Notes: generated by a model from the sequence alone, not told the origin. Shown: positions 39,439-49,119, counted from the stretch's first letter. The stretch is 64,000 nucleotides of DNA from Methylobacterium organophilum (GCF_022179465.1 NZ_BPQV01000004.1:62001-126000); one strand, 5' to 3'. Made by a program: numbers and translations.

Positions 39439-40542
39439 TCAGCGTCCTCCGGCCACAGCCCGCGGGCGGGCGGCGGCAGGCGGGTCGGCGGCGATCGCAG
39501 CGCCGGCCATCGCCTCCGCGACCTGGTCGCTGCGCTCTAGGGTCGAGACCAAGAGGCGCCGGCCCCGGCCGCGCAGGGCATGCGCCCCGAGGGAGCGGGC
39601 GGTGACGCCCTCGGGCAGGCGCGGCAGCCGGGCGAGGAGGTCATCGGAGATCAGCACGTCGACGCCGAGGGGCCGGCACAGGGACTCGACTCGCGAGGTC
39701 ACGTTCACCGCGTCGCCGAAATAGGCGATCTTGTGCCGGTCGACCCCGACTTCCGCCGTCACCACCGAGCCGCCATGCAGCGCCGCGCGCAGGCGCGGCA
39801 CCGTGCCGAAGCGGGCCTGCCAGGCCGGCGCCTCCGCGGCGAGGCGGTCGCGCACGGCGAACAGGCAGGCGACGCAGCGGGCCTCCTTCAGGCCCCGGGC
39901 CATCGGCCAGGTGATCATGGCCATGTCGCCGATATAGTCGTCGGTCGAGCCCTGGTAGCGCCGCACCGGCTCGGCGAGGGTGGCGAAGACCGCGCTCAGA
40001 TATTCCTGGGCCCGCAGGTCGCCATGGGTCTCGGCGAAGGCGGTGGAGCCGACCACGTCGAGGAAGAGGAAGATGCGCTCCTCCTCCACCGGGCGGTGAT
40101 AGCGGCCGATCAGGAAGTTCACGAAGACCTCGCCGCCGATCAGGTCGCGCATGCGGATCACGAAGACGAGCAGGGCGGAGACGGCCAGGGCATAGGCCAG
40201 CACCCGCGGCGTCATGCGGATGGATTCGAGGAAGGGGTCCTGGGTCATGCCGAAGGCCCAGACCACGACGCCGCCGATCGAGTTGCCGACGACGATCATG
40301 GCCATGTAGGCGAGTTCGGCCGCGGGCACGTAGAGCCCCGCCGGCAGCCGCCGGATCCGCGCCTGCAGCCCGGCGAGCACGAGGCCGCGCTCGAAGGCCA
40401 GCGCCGCCCCGCCCATGAACAGGCCATAGGTCAGGCCCGCCAGCGGCGAGGCGCCGGCGGCGAAGATCACGTTGTAGATCAGCCCCGCCACGGCGCAGGC
40501 GAGCAGGATCAGGACCCAGAACCAGCGGTGCTGCGGCAGCAT
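39439..40542 (-). CDS. Membrane-bound class III nucleotide cyclase
   Basis: A 367-residue protein with about four to five N-terminal membrane helices (residues 8-160) and a C-terminal class III adenylate/guanylate cyclase domain (about 185-345). The metal-binding motif FLFLDVVGSTAFAETHGDLR is intact, as is the second acidic residue in YIGDMAMITW and the transition-state pair in FGDAVNVTSRVESL. The usual base-selecting Lys before x-x-G-D is Asp here (DDYIGD), so nucleotide specificity is uncertain. Probably makes cAMP. No ligand-binding domain is seen beyond the membrane part. Confidence 0.88.
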   Translation of the reverse strand: MLPQHRWFWVLILLACAVAGLIYNVIFAAGASPLAGLTYGLFMGGAALAFERGLVLAGLQARIRRLPAGLYVPAAELAYMAMIVVGNSIGGVVVWAFGMTQDPFLESIRMTPRVLAYALAVSALLVFVIRMRDLIGGEVFVNFLIGRYHRPVEEERIFLFLDVVGSTAFAETHGDLRAQEYLSAVFATLAEPVRRYQGSTDDYIGDMAMITWPMARGLKEARCVACLFAVRDRLAAEAPAWQARFGTVPRLRAALHGGSVVTAEVGVDRHKIAYFGDAVNVTSRVESLCRPLGVDVLISDDLLARLPRLPEGVTARSLGAHALRGRGRRLLVSTLERSDQVAEAMAGAAIAADPPAAARPRAVAGGR

Positions 40543-40780
40543 CTAGGGACGCCTCCGGGCGCGGCCGAAGGCGCCGGCGCAGCCGCGGCGCGCCGGATCG
40601 GGCCGTCGATGGGGCAGGGGGGCTGGCACGGGGCTCCCTCTCGCGGATCCGCGCGGCGGAGCCGGCGTCGGGCCCAGGCTCATGCCCGCATGATGGCGCC
40701 AATAGGGCGAAGCGGCCCCGGTCGGCCCGGAAACCGCCCGGACCGGGCGCCGCGCCGCGTCAGGGGCCGGATCCGCGCGC

Positions 40781-42982
40781 TCACTCGCCGACGCCGAAGA
40801 GCTTCTCCAGAAAGTTGCGGTCGTCGCGGCTCGGCCCCCGGGCCTGGGCCTCGACACGAGCGGACGGGCGCGGCGCGGAGGCGGTCTGCTCCGGCTCGCC
40901 CAGGAGCGTCCCGATTAGGCCGCCGGGGGAGGCGCCGTCGCGGGCGGCGACCGGGCTCTCGGGGCGGGCGCGCCAGCGGTTGAGGCCGGGCAGCGGCACC
41001 GGCTTCTCGCCGCGCAGGGCCACGGTCATGTAGGTCTTCCAGATCTCCACCGGCAGGTTGCCGCCGGAGGCCTTCTTGGTCGGCTCGCCGTCGTCGTTGC
41101 CGAGCCAGATCCCCGTCACCAGGGAGCCCGAATAGCCGATGAACCAGGCGTCGCGGTAATCCTGGCTGGTGCCGGTCTTACCGGCCAGTTCCCAGCCCGG
41201 GATGTCGCCCTTGCGCGCCGTGCCGATCGTGAAGACGTCGTGCATCATCGCGTTCATCATGCCGACCGCGTTCGGGTCGATCACCCGGCCGAGCCCACCC
41301 TCGCCGCGCTTGTAGAGCACCTTGCCGTTGGCGCCCTTGATGCTGGCGATGACGTAGGGGATCACCCCGGTGCCGCCATTGGCGAAGGCGCAATAGGCGC
41401 CGACCATCTCCATCGGCGTCACCTCGGAGGTGCCGAGGGCGATGGAGCCGTTGGCCTGGAGCGGCGAGGCGATGCCGAGGCGCTGGGCCGTCTGCGCCAC
41501 CGCCTTGGGGCCGACCTCCTGGCCGAGGCGCACCGCCACCGTGTTGAGCGACAGGGCCAGCGCTTCGCGCAGGGTCACGGCCCCGCGGTAATCGTGGGAA
41601 TAGTTCTCCGGGCTCCAGTTGCCGAGCCGGATCGGCGCGTCGTCGCGCAGGGTGTCCGGGGTCAGCCCGTGCTCGACCGCCGTCAGATAGACGAAGGGCT
41701 TGAAGGAGGAGCCGGGCTGGCGCTTGGCCGTCGTCGCCCGGTTGAACTGGCTCTGGGCGTAGTCCCTGCCGCCGATCAGCGCGCGGATCGCTCCGTCCGG
41801 CCGCATCGAGACCAGCGCCCCCTGGCCGACATTGTAACGGACGCCCTTGGTGTTCAATTCGTCGACCAGGGCCTTCTCGGCCACGCCCTGCATCGCGGAA
41901 TCGACCGTGGTGGAGACCACGATGTCGTCCTCGAATTTCGGCAGGAAATCGTCGAGGACGTCCATCACCAGATCGGCGACGTAGTTCGAGGAGCCGCCGC
42001 CGCGGGTCGAGGCGAGCCGGGCCGGCTGGGCCAGGGCGACCTTCACGTCCGGCGCCTTGGCGAAGCCGAGCTCCTCCATGGCCGCGAGCACCTGGGCCGC
42101 GCGGGCCTGGGCGGCCTTCAGGTTGCGGTTCGGGGCGAGGCGGGAGGGGGCCTGGACGAGGCCGCCCAGCATCGCGGCCTCGGCGAGGGTCACGTTCTTG
42201 GCGGGCTTGCCGAAATAGCGCTGGGCCGCGGCCTCGACGCCGTAGGCGCCGGCGCCGAAATAGACCCGGTTGAGATAGAGTTCGAGGATCTCGTCCTTCG
42301 AATATTTGTGCTCCAGCCACAGGGCCAGGATCGCTTCCTGGATCTTGCGCGAAGCAGAGCGCTCCGGCGTCAGGAAGAGGTTCTTGGCGAGCTGCTGGGT
42401 CAGGGTCGAGCCGCCCTGCGAGACGCCGCGGCGGGTCAGGTTCTGCACCACCGCCCGGGCGATGCCCACGGGGTCGACGCCGAAATGGTCATAGAAGCGC
42501 CGGTCCTCGATCGCCACGAAGGCGCGCGGCAGATAGGGCGGCAATTCCTTGATCGAGACGACCCGGCCGCCGGTCTCGCCGCGATTGGCGAGCAGCGAGC
42601 CGTCGCTCGCCAGGATCGCGATGTTGGGCGGGCGCTTGGGCACCGCGATCTGATCGATCGGCGGCAGCTGCGAGGCATGGTAGGCGACGAGGCCCGCGAT
42701 CCCGATCACGCACCACAGGCCGAGCACGACCAGGCCGTAGACCGCCCGGCCCAGGAAGGAGCCGCCGCGGCGGCTCTTCTTGCGGGCCGGCGCGCCCCGG
42801 CCGCCGCCGGATGTCCGCCGGCCGGCCGGCTTGGGTTCCGAACCCGCTCCGCGCTTTGCCACGCCGCCCCCCGCCCGTTCGGCGCGGGTGAGGCGCAGAT
42901 CGAGGCTGCCGGGATCGACGCGGCCTTCGGGCGCGTCGAAATTCGGCTCACCCCGTCTCGTCCGTCCGCGTCCGTCCGCCAT
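40781..42982 (-). CDS. Class A penicillin-binding protein (PBP1A family)
   Basis: A 733-residue bifunctional peptidoglycan synthase. A basic, disordered cytoplasmic N-terminus precedes one membrane helix (about residues 80-102). The glycosyltransferase 51 domain has AFVAIEDRRFYDHFGVDP, RRGVSQGGSTLTQQLAKNLF and KDEILELYLNRVYFGAGAYG. The transpeptidase domain has the catalytic SxxK in RQPGSSFKPF, SxN in SLN, and KTGT. The ATG at 42982 (MADGRGRTRRG) is preferred to the more upstream 43072. It polymerises and cross-links glycan in the periplasm. Confidence 0.95.
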   Translation of the reverse strand: MADGRGRTRRGEPNFDAPEGRVDPGSLDLRLTRAERAGGGVAKRGAGSEPKPAGRRTSGGGRGAPARKKSRRGGSFLGRAVYGLVVLGLWCVIGIAGLVAYHASQLPPIDQIAVPKRPPNIAILASDGSLLANRGETGGRVVSIKELPPYLPRAFVAIEDRRFYDHFGVDPVGIARAVVQNLTRRGVSQGGSTLTQQLAKNLFLTPERSASRKIQEAILALWLEHKYSKDEILELYLNRVYFGAGAYGVEAAAQRYFGKPAKNVTLAEAAMLGGLVQAPSRLAPNRNLKAAQARAAQVLAAMEELGFAKAPDVKVALAQPARLASTRGGGSSNYVADLVMDVLDDFLPKFEDDIVVSTTVDSAMQGVAEKALVDELNTKGVRYNVGQGALVSMRPDGAIRALIGGRDYAQSQFNRATTAKRQPGSSFKPFVYLTAVEHGLTPDTLRDDAPIRLGNWSPENYSHDYRGAVTLREALALSLNTVAVRLGQEVGPKAVAQTAQRLGIASPLQANGSIALGTSEVTPMEMVGAYCAFANGGTGVIPYVIASIKGANGKVLYKRGEGGLGRVIDPNAVGMMNAMMHDVFTIGTARKGDIPGWELAGKTGTSQDYRDAWFIGYSGSLVTGIWLGNDDGEPTKKASGGNLPVEIWKTYMTVALRGEKPVPLPGLNRWRARPESPVAARDGASPGGLIGTLLGEPEQTASAPRPSARVEAQARGPSRDDRNFLEKLFGVGE

Positions 42983-43231
42983 GCGTCCCGTCAGATCCGA
43001 AAGCCTCCCCGGCGCGACCGCGCGGCGGAGAGACCCGCATCGGCACCGTAAATGCGGCGGGTTTACGAACAATTAACCAGCGATTTTCTTTTCGTCAGCA
43101 AAAACATAGCCTTAGATTCGGCCGCCCGTGCGGGTCCGCACCCGCATCGCCGTGGGCTCGCGACAGGATCACGACGGGATCGCCTCTCCGAGCTTGAGCG
43201 TTGATGGGATGTCCCCTCGCGGAGACCGACC

Positions 43232-43417
43232 ATGCATCGATGGCTCGACAGGTTGCGGATCTGGCTCTGGCAGCGGCAGGTGAGGGCGCTGGAACGCGCG
43301 ATTCGGCCAACCGGCACGACGGAGGGCGACGGGATCGCCGCGACCGTCACGGGTTCCATGAACAGCAGCGGTCACGGGGCCGGCGCAACGTCCGGGATCG
43401 GCATGCCCCTGCCGTGA
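43232..43417 (+). CDS. Possible small protein
   Basis: A 61-residue frame starting MHRWLDRLRIWLWQRQVRAL with GGAGA about 7 bases upstream. The N-terminal half is an amphipathic, Trp/Arg-rich helix and the rest is Gly/Ser-rich and low in complexity. No homologue recognised; it may be spurious. Confidence 0.3.
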   Translation: MHRWLDRLRIWLWQRQVRALERAIRPTGTTEGDGIAATVTGSMNSSGHGAGATSGIGMPLP

Positions 43418-43637
43418 GTCGCGCCGGCCTTCGGCCACGGAACAGGCGCTGGTGAGACGATAAGCGACCGCGGGCTTCGGTCGAGCACATCCCCTTGCCC
43501 CGCTTCGGTCGGCCAGAAGCCTCGAAGAGTGCTTCGCTCGCCGCCCGTCTGATCAAATCCGCATCATTTCCCCGGGCCCCGCGTCGGAAATTTCAGCAGG
43601 CGGAGCGCTTGCCGCGCTGCGCATTCATATGCATTAT

Positions 43638-43666
43638 TTGGACATTGTATCCATATATCGGATAGA
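43638..43666 (+). promoter_or_regulatory. Candidate promoter of the hyu operon
   Basis: TTGGAC and GATAGA with 17 bases between. The palindrome at 43647-43665 fills the spacer and covers the -10 box. The leader to the ATG at 43678 would be very short. Confidence 0.4.
43647..43665 (+). promoter_or_regulatory. Palindromic operator, copy 1 (hyuA promoter)
   Basis: GTATCC-ATATATC-GGATAG, a near-perfect 19-bp palindrome 12 bases before hyuA. It has the same half-sites and spacing as three other copies in the window (50134, 56999, 57019), one of them in front of an iclR gene. Inferred target of that IclR protein. Confidence 0.7.
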
Positions 43667-43677
43667 AAGTCAGCGGC

Positions 43678-45729
43678 ATGGGCCTGCAGATCGCCATCGA
43701 CACCGGGGGCACCTTCACCGACGTCGTCGCCATCGACGACACCACGGGGCGGATCACGGCGGTGAAGACGCCGTCGACGCCCTCCGACCCGAGCATCGGG
43801 CTGATCGAGGGCGTGCGGACGGTGCTCGCCGAAGCCGGCGGCACGGATGCCGACCTGCGCATGCTGCTGCACGGCTCGACCGTGGCGACGAACGCGGTGC
43901 TGGAGCACAAATTCGCCGGCCTCGGCCTGATCGTGACCCGCGGCTTCCGCCACATGATCGAGATCGCCCGGCAATCGGTGCCGGACGGCTACGGCAACTC
44001 GTTCTTCTGGGTGAAGCCGCCGCGTCTGGTGCCGCTCCACCTCGTGCGCGAGGTGCCCGGCCGCCTGACCTTCGAGGGACGCGAGATCGAGCCCCTCGAC
44101 GAGGCGGCGACCCTTCAGGCGGTGCGCGAGCTCGTCGAGGACGGCGTGCGCTGCATCGGCGTCTGCCTGCTCCACGCCTATGCCAACGGCGCGCACGAGC
44201 AGCGCATCGGCGCGCTGATCCGCGCCGAGTTCCCCGACGTCTTCGTCTCGCTCTCCTCGGTGGTGCTGCCCGAATACCGCGAATACGAGCGGGCGATGAC
44301 GACGCTGATCGACGTGCTCGTGAAGCCCTATTGCAAGACCTACCTGCAGAACGCCGCCGACGCGATCCGCGCCAAGTCCGGCGACATCCCGTTCCTGATC
44401 ATGCAGTCGAACGGCGGCGTGGTGAAGCATTCGACCGCCGGCGAGAAGCCGGTGACCATGCTGCTCTCGGGCCCGGCCGCGGGCCTGCTCGGCTCGATCC
44501 ACATGGCGCGGCTCGCCGGCTACAAGGACATCCTCACGGTGGATGTCGGCGGCACCTCCACGGACGTGGCGATCATCGAGGACTACACCCCGATGTACAC
44601 CTCGTCCTCGATGGTCGAGAGCTACCCGGTCAAGACGCCGATGCTCGACATCGTCACGGTCGGCGCGGGCGGCGGCTCCATCGCCTGGACCGACCCCTAC
44701 GGCCAGCTCAAGGTCGGCCCGCGCAGCGCCGGCGCCGATCCCGGCCCGATCTGCTACGGCCGCGGCGGCACCAAGCCCACCGTCACCGACGCGGCGATCA
44801 CGCTGGGCCGCCTGCCCGCCTCGCTGATCGGCGGCGCGATCCGCCTCGACGACGGGGCCGCGCGCAAGGCCTATGCGGAACTCGGCGAGAGCTTCGGCAT
44901 GTCCGCCGAGGAGGTCGCCGCCGGCGCCCTGGAGATCGCCGCCGTCAACCAGGTCTTCGGCATCCGCCAGGTCACCACGACCCGCGGCCGCGATCCCGGC
45001 GCCTATGCCATGGTCGCCTTCGGCGGCGCCGGCGGCCTGTTCGCCACGGAGGTCGCCGACTTCCTCGACATCCGCACGGTGATCTCGCCGCCGAACCCCG
45101 GCAATCTCTGCGCCTTCGGCCTGCACGTCTCCGACGTGCGGCGCGACTACATCCGCACCCTGGTGCGCCAGCAATCGACCGTCGACGGGGCCGAGATCCT
45201 CACCGCCTGGAACGAGCTCGCCGCCACCGGCCTCGCCGATATCGAGGCGGAGGGCATCCCGGCCGAGCGCATCGAGATCCGCCGCATCGCCGACGTGCGC
45301 TACTTCGGCGAGGGCCACGAGGTGCAGGTGGCGATCCCCGCCGGCCTCTCCGACGAGGCGATCCTCGACCACCTCTGGTCGGACTTCCACCGCGTCCACG
45401 ACCAGACCTTCGGCTTCCACTACGAGGGCAAGCAGGACGTCGAGCTCGTCAACCTGCGCATCCAGGCCGTGGGCGAGCAGAGCCGGCCGAGCATCGCCGC
45501 CGACACCGTCGCGCGGGAGCCGGCTGCGCCCTTCGCCACCCGCCGCGCCTATTGGCGCCAGACCGGCTGGATCGACTGCCCGCTCTACCGCCGCACCGAG
45601 CTCGCCGTCGCGCAGACGGTCGCCGGCCCGGCCATCGTCGAGGAATACGGCTCGACGGTCGTGGTGCCGACGAGCTGGCGCGTCCGCGCGGACGCCTACG
45701 GCAACCTGATCCTCGAGAAGAGCCTGTGA
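43678..45729 (+). CDS. hyuA: Hydantoinase/oxoprolinase family protein, subunit A
   Basis: A 683-residue HyuA-type subunit. The N-terminal actin-like ATPase motif IAIDTGGTFTDVVAIDD begins at residue 4, followed by LLHGSTVATNAVLEHKFAGLGLIVTRGF, the second phosphate motif ILTVDVGGTSTDVAIIEDY, and VGAGGGSIAWTD near residue 330. Relatives hydrolyse 5-oxoproline or N-substituted hydantoins, or carboxylate acetone/acetophenone, using ATP. Here the partner hyuB follows after 11 bases. First gene of an operon with a CoxG-like and a creatininase-like gene, behind the palindromic operator. The substrate is unknown. Confidence 0.93.
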   Translation: MGLQIAIDTGGTFTDVVAIDDTTGRITAVKTPSTPSDPSIGLIEGVRTVLAEAGGTDADLRMLLHGSTVATNAVLEHKFAGLGLIVTRGFRHMIEIARQSVPDGYGNSFFWVKPPRLVPLHLVREVPGRLTFEGREIEPLDEAATLQAVRELVEDGVRCIGVCLLHAYANGAHEQRIGALIRAEFPDVFVSLSSVVLPEYREYERAMTTLIDVLVKPYCKTYLQNAADAIRAKSGDIPFLIMQSNGGVVKHSTAGEKPVTMLLSGPAAGLLGSIHMARLAGYKDILTVDVGGTSTDVAIIEDYTPMYTSSSMVESYPVKTPMLDIVTVGAGGGSIAWTDPYGQLKVGPRSAGADPGPICYGRGGTKPTVTDAAITLGRLPASLIGGAIRLDDGAARKAYAELGESFGMSAEEVAAGALEIAAVNQVFGIRQVTTTRGRDPGAYAMVAFGGAGGLFATEVADFLDIRTVISPPNPGNLCAFGLHVSDVRRDYIRTLVRQQSTVDGAEILTAWNELAATGLADIEAEGIPAERIEIRRIADVRYFGEGHEVQVAIPAGLSDEAILDHLWSDFHRVHDQTFGFHYEGKQDVELVNLRIQAVGEQSRPSIAADTVAREPAAPFATRRAYWRQTGWIDCPLYRRTELAVAQTVAGPAIVEEYGSTVVVPTSWRVRADAYGNLILEKSL

Positions 45730-45740
45730 GGGAGGCGACC

Positions 45741-47633
45741 ATGACGCAAGAGACCCGCACCACCCTCGGCCCGATCGAGCTCGAGGTCATCCACGGCACC
45801 ATCCGCGCGGCCGAACTCGAGATCGAGGCGGCGGTGGAGCGCACCGCCCGCTCGCCGATGATCCGCGACCAGCACGACTACCGGGTCGCGCTGTTCGACG
45901 CCAAGGGCCGCAAGCTCACCGGCCGCTCCTACTCGGCCATCGTCGAGCCGGTCTTCGAATATTTCGGCGCCGACGACATCCATCCCGGGGACGTGTTCTT
46001 CTGGAACGATCCCTACAATTCCTGCGGCGGCATCGGCCACGTGCCGGATCTCTGCACCACGGTGCCGATCTTCCTCGGCGAGCGGCTGATCGGCTTCAGC
46101 CAGGTCTTCGGCCACCACGACGACATCGGCGGCGCCGTGCCGGGCAGCCTGCCCGTCCACGCAACGGATTCGTGGATGGAGGGCGTGATGATCCCCCCGA
46201 TCAAGCTCTACGAGAAGGGCAAGCGCAACGAGGCGGCCTTCCGCATCATCGTGCGCAATTCCCGCCTGTCCGAGCACCTCGCCGGCGATCTCGACGCGGA
46301 GATCGGCGCGGCCAAGCTCGGCTCCCGCCGGGTCGTGGCCCTGGCCGAGCGCTACGGCGCCGACACGCTGGAGGCCGCCTTCGACCAGATCCTGAAGAAC
46401 ACCGCCGAGATCTTCCGCCGGGAGATCCTGCCGAAGATCGCCGACGGCGAGTACACCTTCGAGGACTTCATCGAGAACGACGGCGTCGAGAAGGACAAGC
46501 TCCACGCCCTGCGCGTGACGATGATCAAGACCCCGGACAAGATCGTCCTCGACTTCACCGGCACCGACCCGGAGGCCAAGGGCCCGATCAACTGGGCGCT
46601 CGACGAGGCGGAGGGCCGCTACTTCCGCAAGTGGCTCGCCCCGACGCTGCGCTCGCTCGCGAGCTCCCCGGAGCGGGCCGCCGAGATCGACTCGAACGAG
46701 GGCGTGCTCGACGTCATCGACGTGGTCTTCCCGAAGAAGGGCACGCTGATCACCCCGACCTTCGGCAAGCCCACCGGCATGCGCTTCTTCCTGATGCTGC
46801 GCACGCTGGGCTCGTTCGCCGCCTGCCTGTCCAAGGCGACGGGGGGCAAGATGCCGGCCGACCACGAGACCATCCGCATCTGGGGCGTCACCGGCGGCAA
46901 GACGCAGGAGGACTTCTACCTGTTCCGCGAGGTGTTGGGAGGCGGCAGCCCCGGGCGCCCCTGGGCGGACGGCTCGGATGTCGTGCACATCGTGCCGAAC
47001 TCCAAGAACCTGCCGGCGGAGTTCTCCGAGACCCGCTACCCGATCCTGGTGGAGGAGCTCGGCCTCAAGCAGGGCTCCGGCGGCCCCGGCTATCACCGCG
47101 GCGGCTTCGGTTACGACAAGCGCATCCGCGCCCTGCAGGAATGCCGCCTGATCTCCAACGCCGACCGCTCCCTGCTCGGCTGCTACGGCGTCAACGGCGG
47201 CAAGGCCGGCGAGAACTACCAGGTCTCGGTGATCGATGGCGAGAACCGCGAGACGGTGCATCCCGGCATGAGCGACACGGTCACGGTCGCGCCGGGCTCG
47301 GTGATCCGCATCGTCACGACCGGCGGCGGCGGCTGGGGCGATCCCCTGGCGCGGCCGGTGGAGCGGGTGGTGGCCGACGTGCAATGCGGCCTCGTCTCGG
47401 AGGCCTCGGCCCGGCACGATTACGGCGTGGTGCTGACGCGCGCCGGCCGCACATGGACAGCCGACCTCGCCGGCACGGAGGCCCTGCGGGCTCGCCTCGC
47501 CAAGGAGCGCGGCACGCCGGCCATGTTCGACCGCGGCCCCTATTTCGCCGCCCTCAAGGCGGCCGGCCGGATCACCCGGCCGGAGGGGCTGCCCGATCCG
47601 GACGAGGGCTGGCACGCCCGGCCGGTGCGGTAG
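45741..47633 (+). CDS. hyuB: Hydantoinase/oxoprolinase family protein, subunit B
   Basis: A 630-residue HyuB-type subunit. Family blocks are IELEVIHGTIRAAELEIEAA, SPMIRDQHDYRVALFDAKGR, HPGDVFFWNDPYNSCGGIGH, QVFGHHDDIGGAVPGS, FTGTDPEAKGPINW, and the Gly-rich ending VTTGGGGWGDPLARPVERVV. Length fits a separate B subunit rather than the fused 5-oxoprolinase. The ATG at 45741 has GGGAGG a few bases upstream. It forms a heteromer with HyuA. Confidence 0.93.
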   Translation: MTQETRTTLGPIELEVIHGTIRAAELEIEAAVERTARSPMIRDQHDYRVALFDAKGRKLTGRSYSAIVEPVFEYFGADDIHPGDVFFWNDPYNSCGGIGHVPDLCTTVPIFLGERLIGFSQVFGHHDDIGGAVPGSLPVHATDSWMEGVMIPPIKLYEKGKRNEAAFRIIVRNSRLSEHLAGDLDAEIGAAKLGSRRVVALAERYGADTLEAAFDQILKNTAEIFRREILPKIADGEYTFEDFIENDGVEKDKLHALRVTMIKTPDKIVLDFTGTDPEAKGPINWALDEAEGRYFRKWLAPTLRSLASSPERAAEIDSNEGVLDVIDVVFPKKGTLITPTFGKPTGMRFFLMLRTLGSFAACLSKATGGKMPADHETIRIWGVTGGKTQEDFYLFREVLGGGSPGRPWADGSDVVHIVPNSKNLPAEFSETRYPILVEELGLKQGSGGPGYHRGGFGYDKRIRALQECRLISNADRSLLGCYGVNGGKAGENYQVSVIDGENRETVHPGMSDTVTVAPGSVIRIVTTGGGGWGDPLARPVERVVADVQCGLVSEASARHDYGVVLTRAGRTWTADLAGTEALRARLAKERGTPAMFDRGPYFAALKAAGRITRPEGLPDPDEGWHARPVR

Positions 47634-47708
47634 GAACCCAGGCGCCGCGGCCGGCCCGGACGCGGCGCCCACCGACTTCTCCCTCCGACGTCTCTGGGGC
47701 GCGAGACC

Positions 47709-48311
47709 ATGAAGATCACCCAATCCTTCGAGGTGCCGCGGCCGCTGCCGGCCGTCTGGGACCTGTTCCAAGACATCCCGGCGGTCGCGCTCTGCATGCC
47801 GGGCGCCGAGCTGACCGAGGACAAGGGCAACGGCGTCTATGCCGGCAAGGTCGGCATCAAGCTCGGGCCGTTCGGGGCCTCCTTCGACGGGGAGGCCACG
47901 GTGACGACGGATCCCGCCACCCATAGCGGGCATGCCGAGGGCCGGGGCACCGACAAGCGCGGCGGCAGCCGCTCCAAGCTCGCCCTCGACTATCGCCTGA
48001 CCGATCTCGGCGGCAGCGCCACCCGCGTCGACATCGACGCGGACGTGCAGCTCGCCGGCCCCATCGCCCAGTTCGGCCGCACCGGCCTCGTCAACGAGAC
48101 CGCCTCCGTGCTGATCGGGCAATTCGTGAAGAACGTCGAATCTCGGCTCGCGGCCGCCCCGGCCGTGAGTGACGGTGCCGCCGCGTCATCCCCCCAGCCA
48201 CCTGCGGCGGCACCGTCTACGCAAACCACGCAGATCAGCGTGCTGGGCCTGCTCGTCCGGCTGATCGCGTCCCTGTTCAGGAAACGGCAGAAGGAATCGA
48301 CCCATGGCTGA
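47709..48311 (+). CDS. CoxG/SRPBCC family protein
   Basis: A 200-residue CoxG-type protein: MKITQSFEVPRPLPAVWDLF, then LCMPGAELTEDKGNGVYAGKV, GPFGASFDGEATV and GRGTDKRGGSRSKLALDY, the START/SRPBCC ligand-binding fold. A Pro/Ala linker leads to a C-terminal amphipathic or membrane-inserting helix (ISVLGLLVRLIASLFRKRQ). In CO dehydrogenase systems CoxG anchors the molybdenum hydroxylase to the membrane. It is in the hyu operon, while the molybdenum hydroxylase subunits are 5 kb away, which links the two operons functionally. The stop overlaps the creatininase-like gene by 8 bases. Confidence 0.9.
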   Translation: MKITQSFEVPRPLPAVWDLFQDIPAVALCMPGAELTEDKGNGVYAGKVGIKLGPFGASFDGEATVTTDPATHSGHAEGRGTDKRGGSRSKLALDYRLTDLGGSATRVDIDADVQLAGPIAQFGRTGLVNETASVLIGQFVKNVESRLAAAPAVSDGAAASSPQPPAAAPSTQTTQISVLGLLVRLIASLFRKRQKESTHG

Positions 48312-49119
48312 TCCCGCCTCCACCGCCCCCGCCGCCGGCGGGGAACGGCGCATGTCCTTCATGACGCAGATGGAGATCGCGGAGGCGATCGCGCAGAAGC
48401 GCGCCGTGATCCTGCCCACCGGCGCCACCGAGGCGCACGGCCCCCACATGCCCACCGACACGGACACGCATCAGGTCGAGCACATCGCCTGGCTGCTGGC
48501 CCAGCGGATCGACGCCCTGGTGGCGCCCCCCGTCGCCTACGGCATCTCCAAGACCTTCGAGTTCTTCCCCGGCACGATCTCGCTCTCGATTCCGACCTAC
48601 CAAGCCATGCTGTTCGAGATCGGCGCGGCCCTGGTCCGGCAGGGCTTCGAGCACCTGATCCTCCTCAACGGCAACCGCCCGAACGGCACCGCCAACGACG
48701 CCGTCGCCCGCCACCTCGTCGACGAGCTCGACGCGGCCCACAGCTTCAAGGTCTCCGCCGTGAGCTACTGGGAGCCGGCGGCGGAGAGGATCCACGCCCT
48801 GCGCCAATCGGTGCCGGGCGGCATGGGGCATGGCTGCGAGTTCGAGACCGGCTTCCAGCTCGCCACGCGGCCCGAACTCGTGAAGATGGATCGGCTGGAG
48901 GGCGCCCATTACGGCCCGGTCGGCTGGGACCTCGTGGCGCCGACGGAGCCGGTGCGCACCTATATGCGCCGGCCGCGCCCCGCCGCCGGCCATGCCGCGA
49001 TCTTCGGCGACCCGTCCTGCGCCACGGCGGAGGCCGGCCAAGTCTTCATCGACACCGTGGTCCAGGTGCTGGAAGAGACCTTCCGCACCCTGCGGGGCTC
49101 CTACGAGGAGCGGCGCTGA
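48304..49119 (+). CDS. Creatininase-family protein with altered metal site
   Basis: A 271-residue member of the creatininase/FAPy-deformylase/MftE superfamily: VILPTGATEAHGPHMPTDTDTHQVEHIAW with the Glu, His and Asp metal ligands, then GISKTFEFFPGTISLS and EFETGFQLATRPELV. The usual NGHGGN (or NGHYEN) metal motif reads NGNRPN, so its His is Asn and the creatininase second ligand Glu is Pro. Family members open cyclic amides or formamides. Its place in the hyu operon suggests a ring-opening or amide step on a related compound, if still active. It overlaps the CoxG-like gene by 8 bases and ends before a large hairpin. Confidence 0.88.
   Translation: MADPASTAPAAGGERRMSFMTQMEIAEAIAQKRAVILPTGATEAHGPHMPTDTDTHQVEHIAWLLAQRIDALVAPPVAYGISKTFEFFPGTISLSIPTYQAMLFEIGAALVRQGFEHLILLNGNRPNGTANDAVARHLVDELDAAHSFKVSAVSYWEPAAERIHALRQSVPGGMGHGCEFETGFQLATRPELVKMDRLEGAHYGPVGWDLVAPTEPVRTYMRRPRPAAGHAAIFGDPSCATAEAGQVFIDTVVQVLEETFRTLRGSYEERR

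Noticed and set aside
43629-45740. Very long open frame running into hyuB
   Set aside because: It is out of frame with hyuA, Arg-rich and without motifs; it is open only because of high GC. hyuB starts at ATG 45741.
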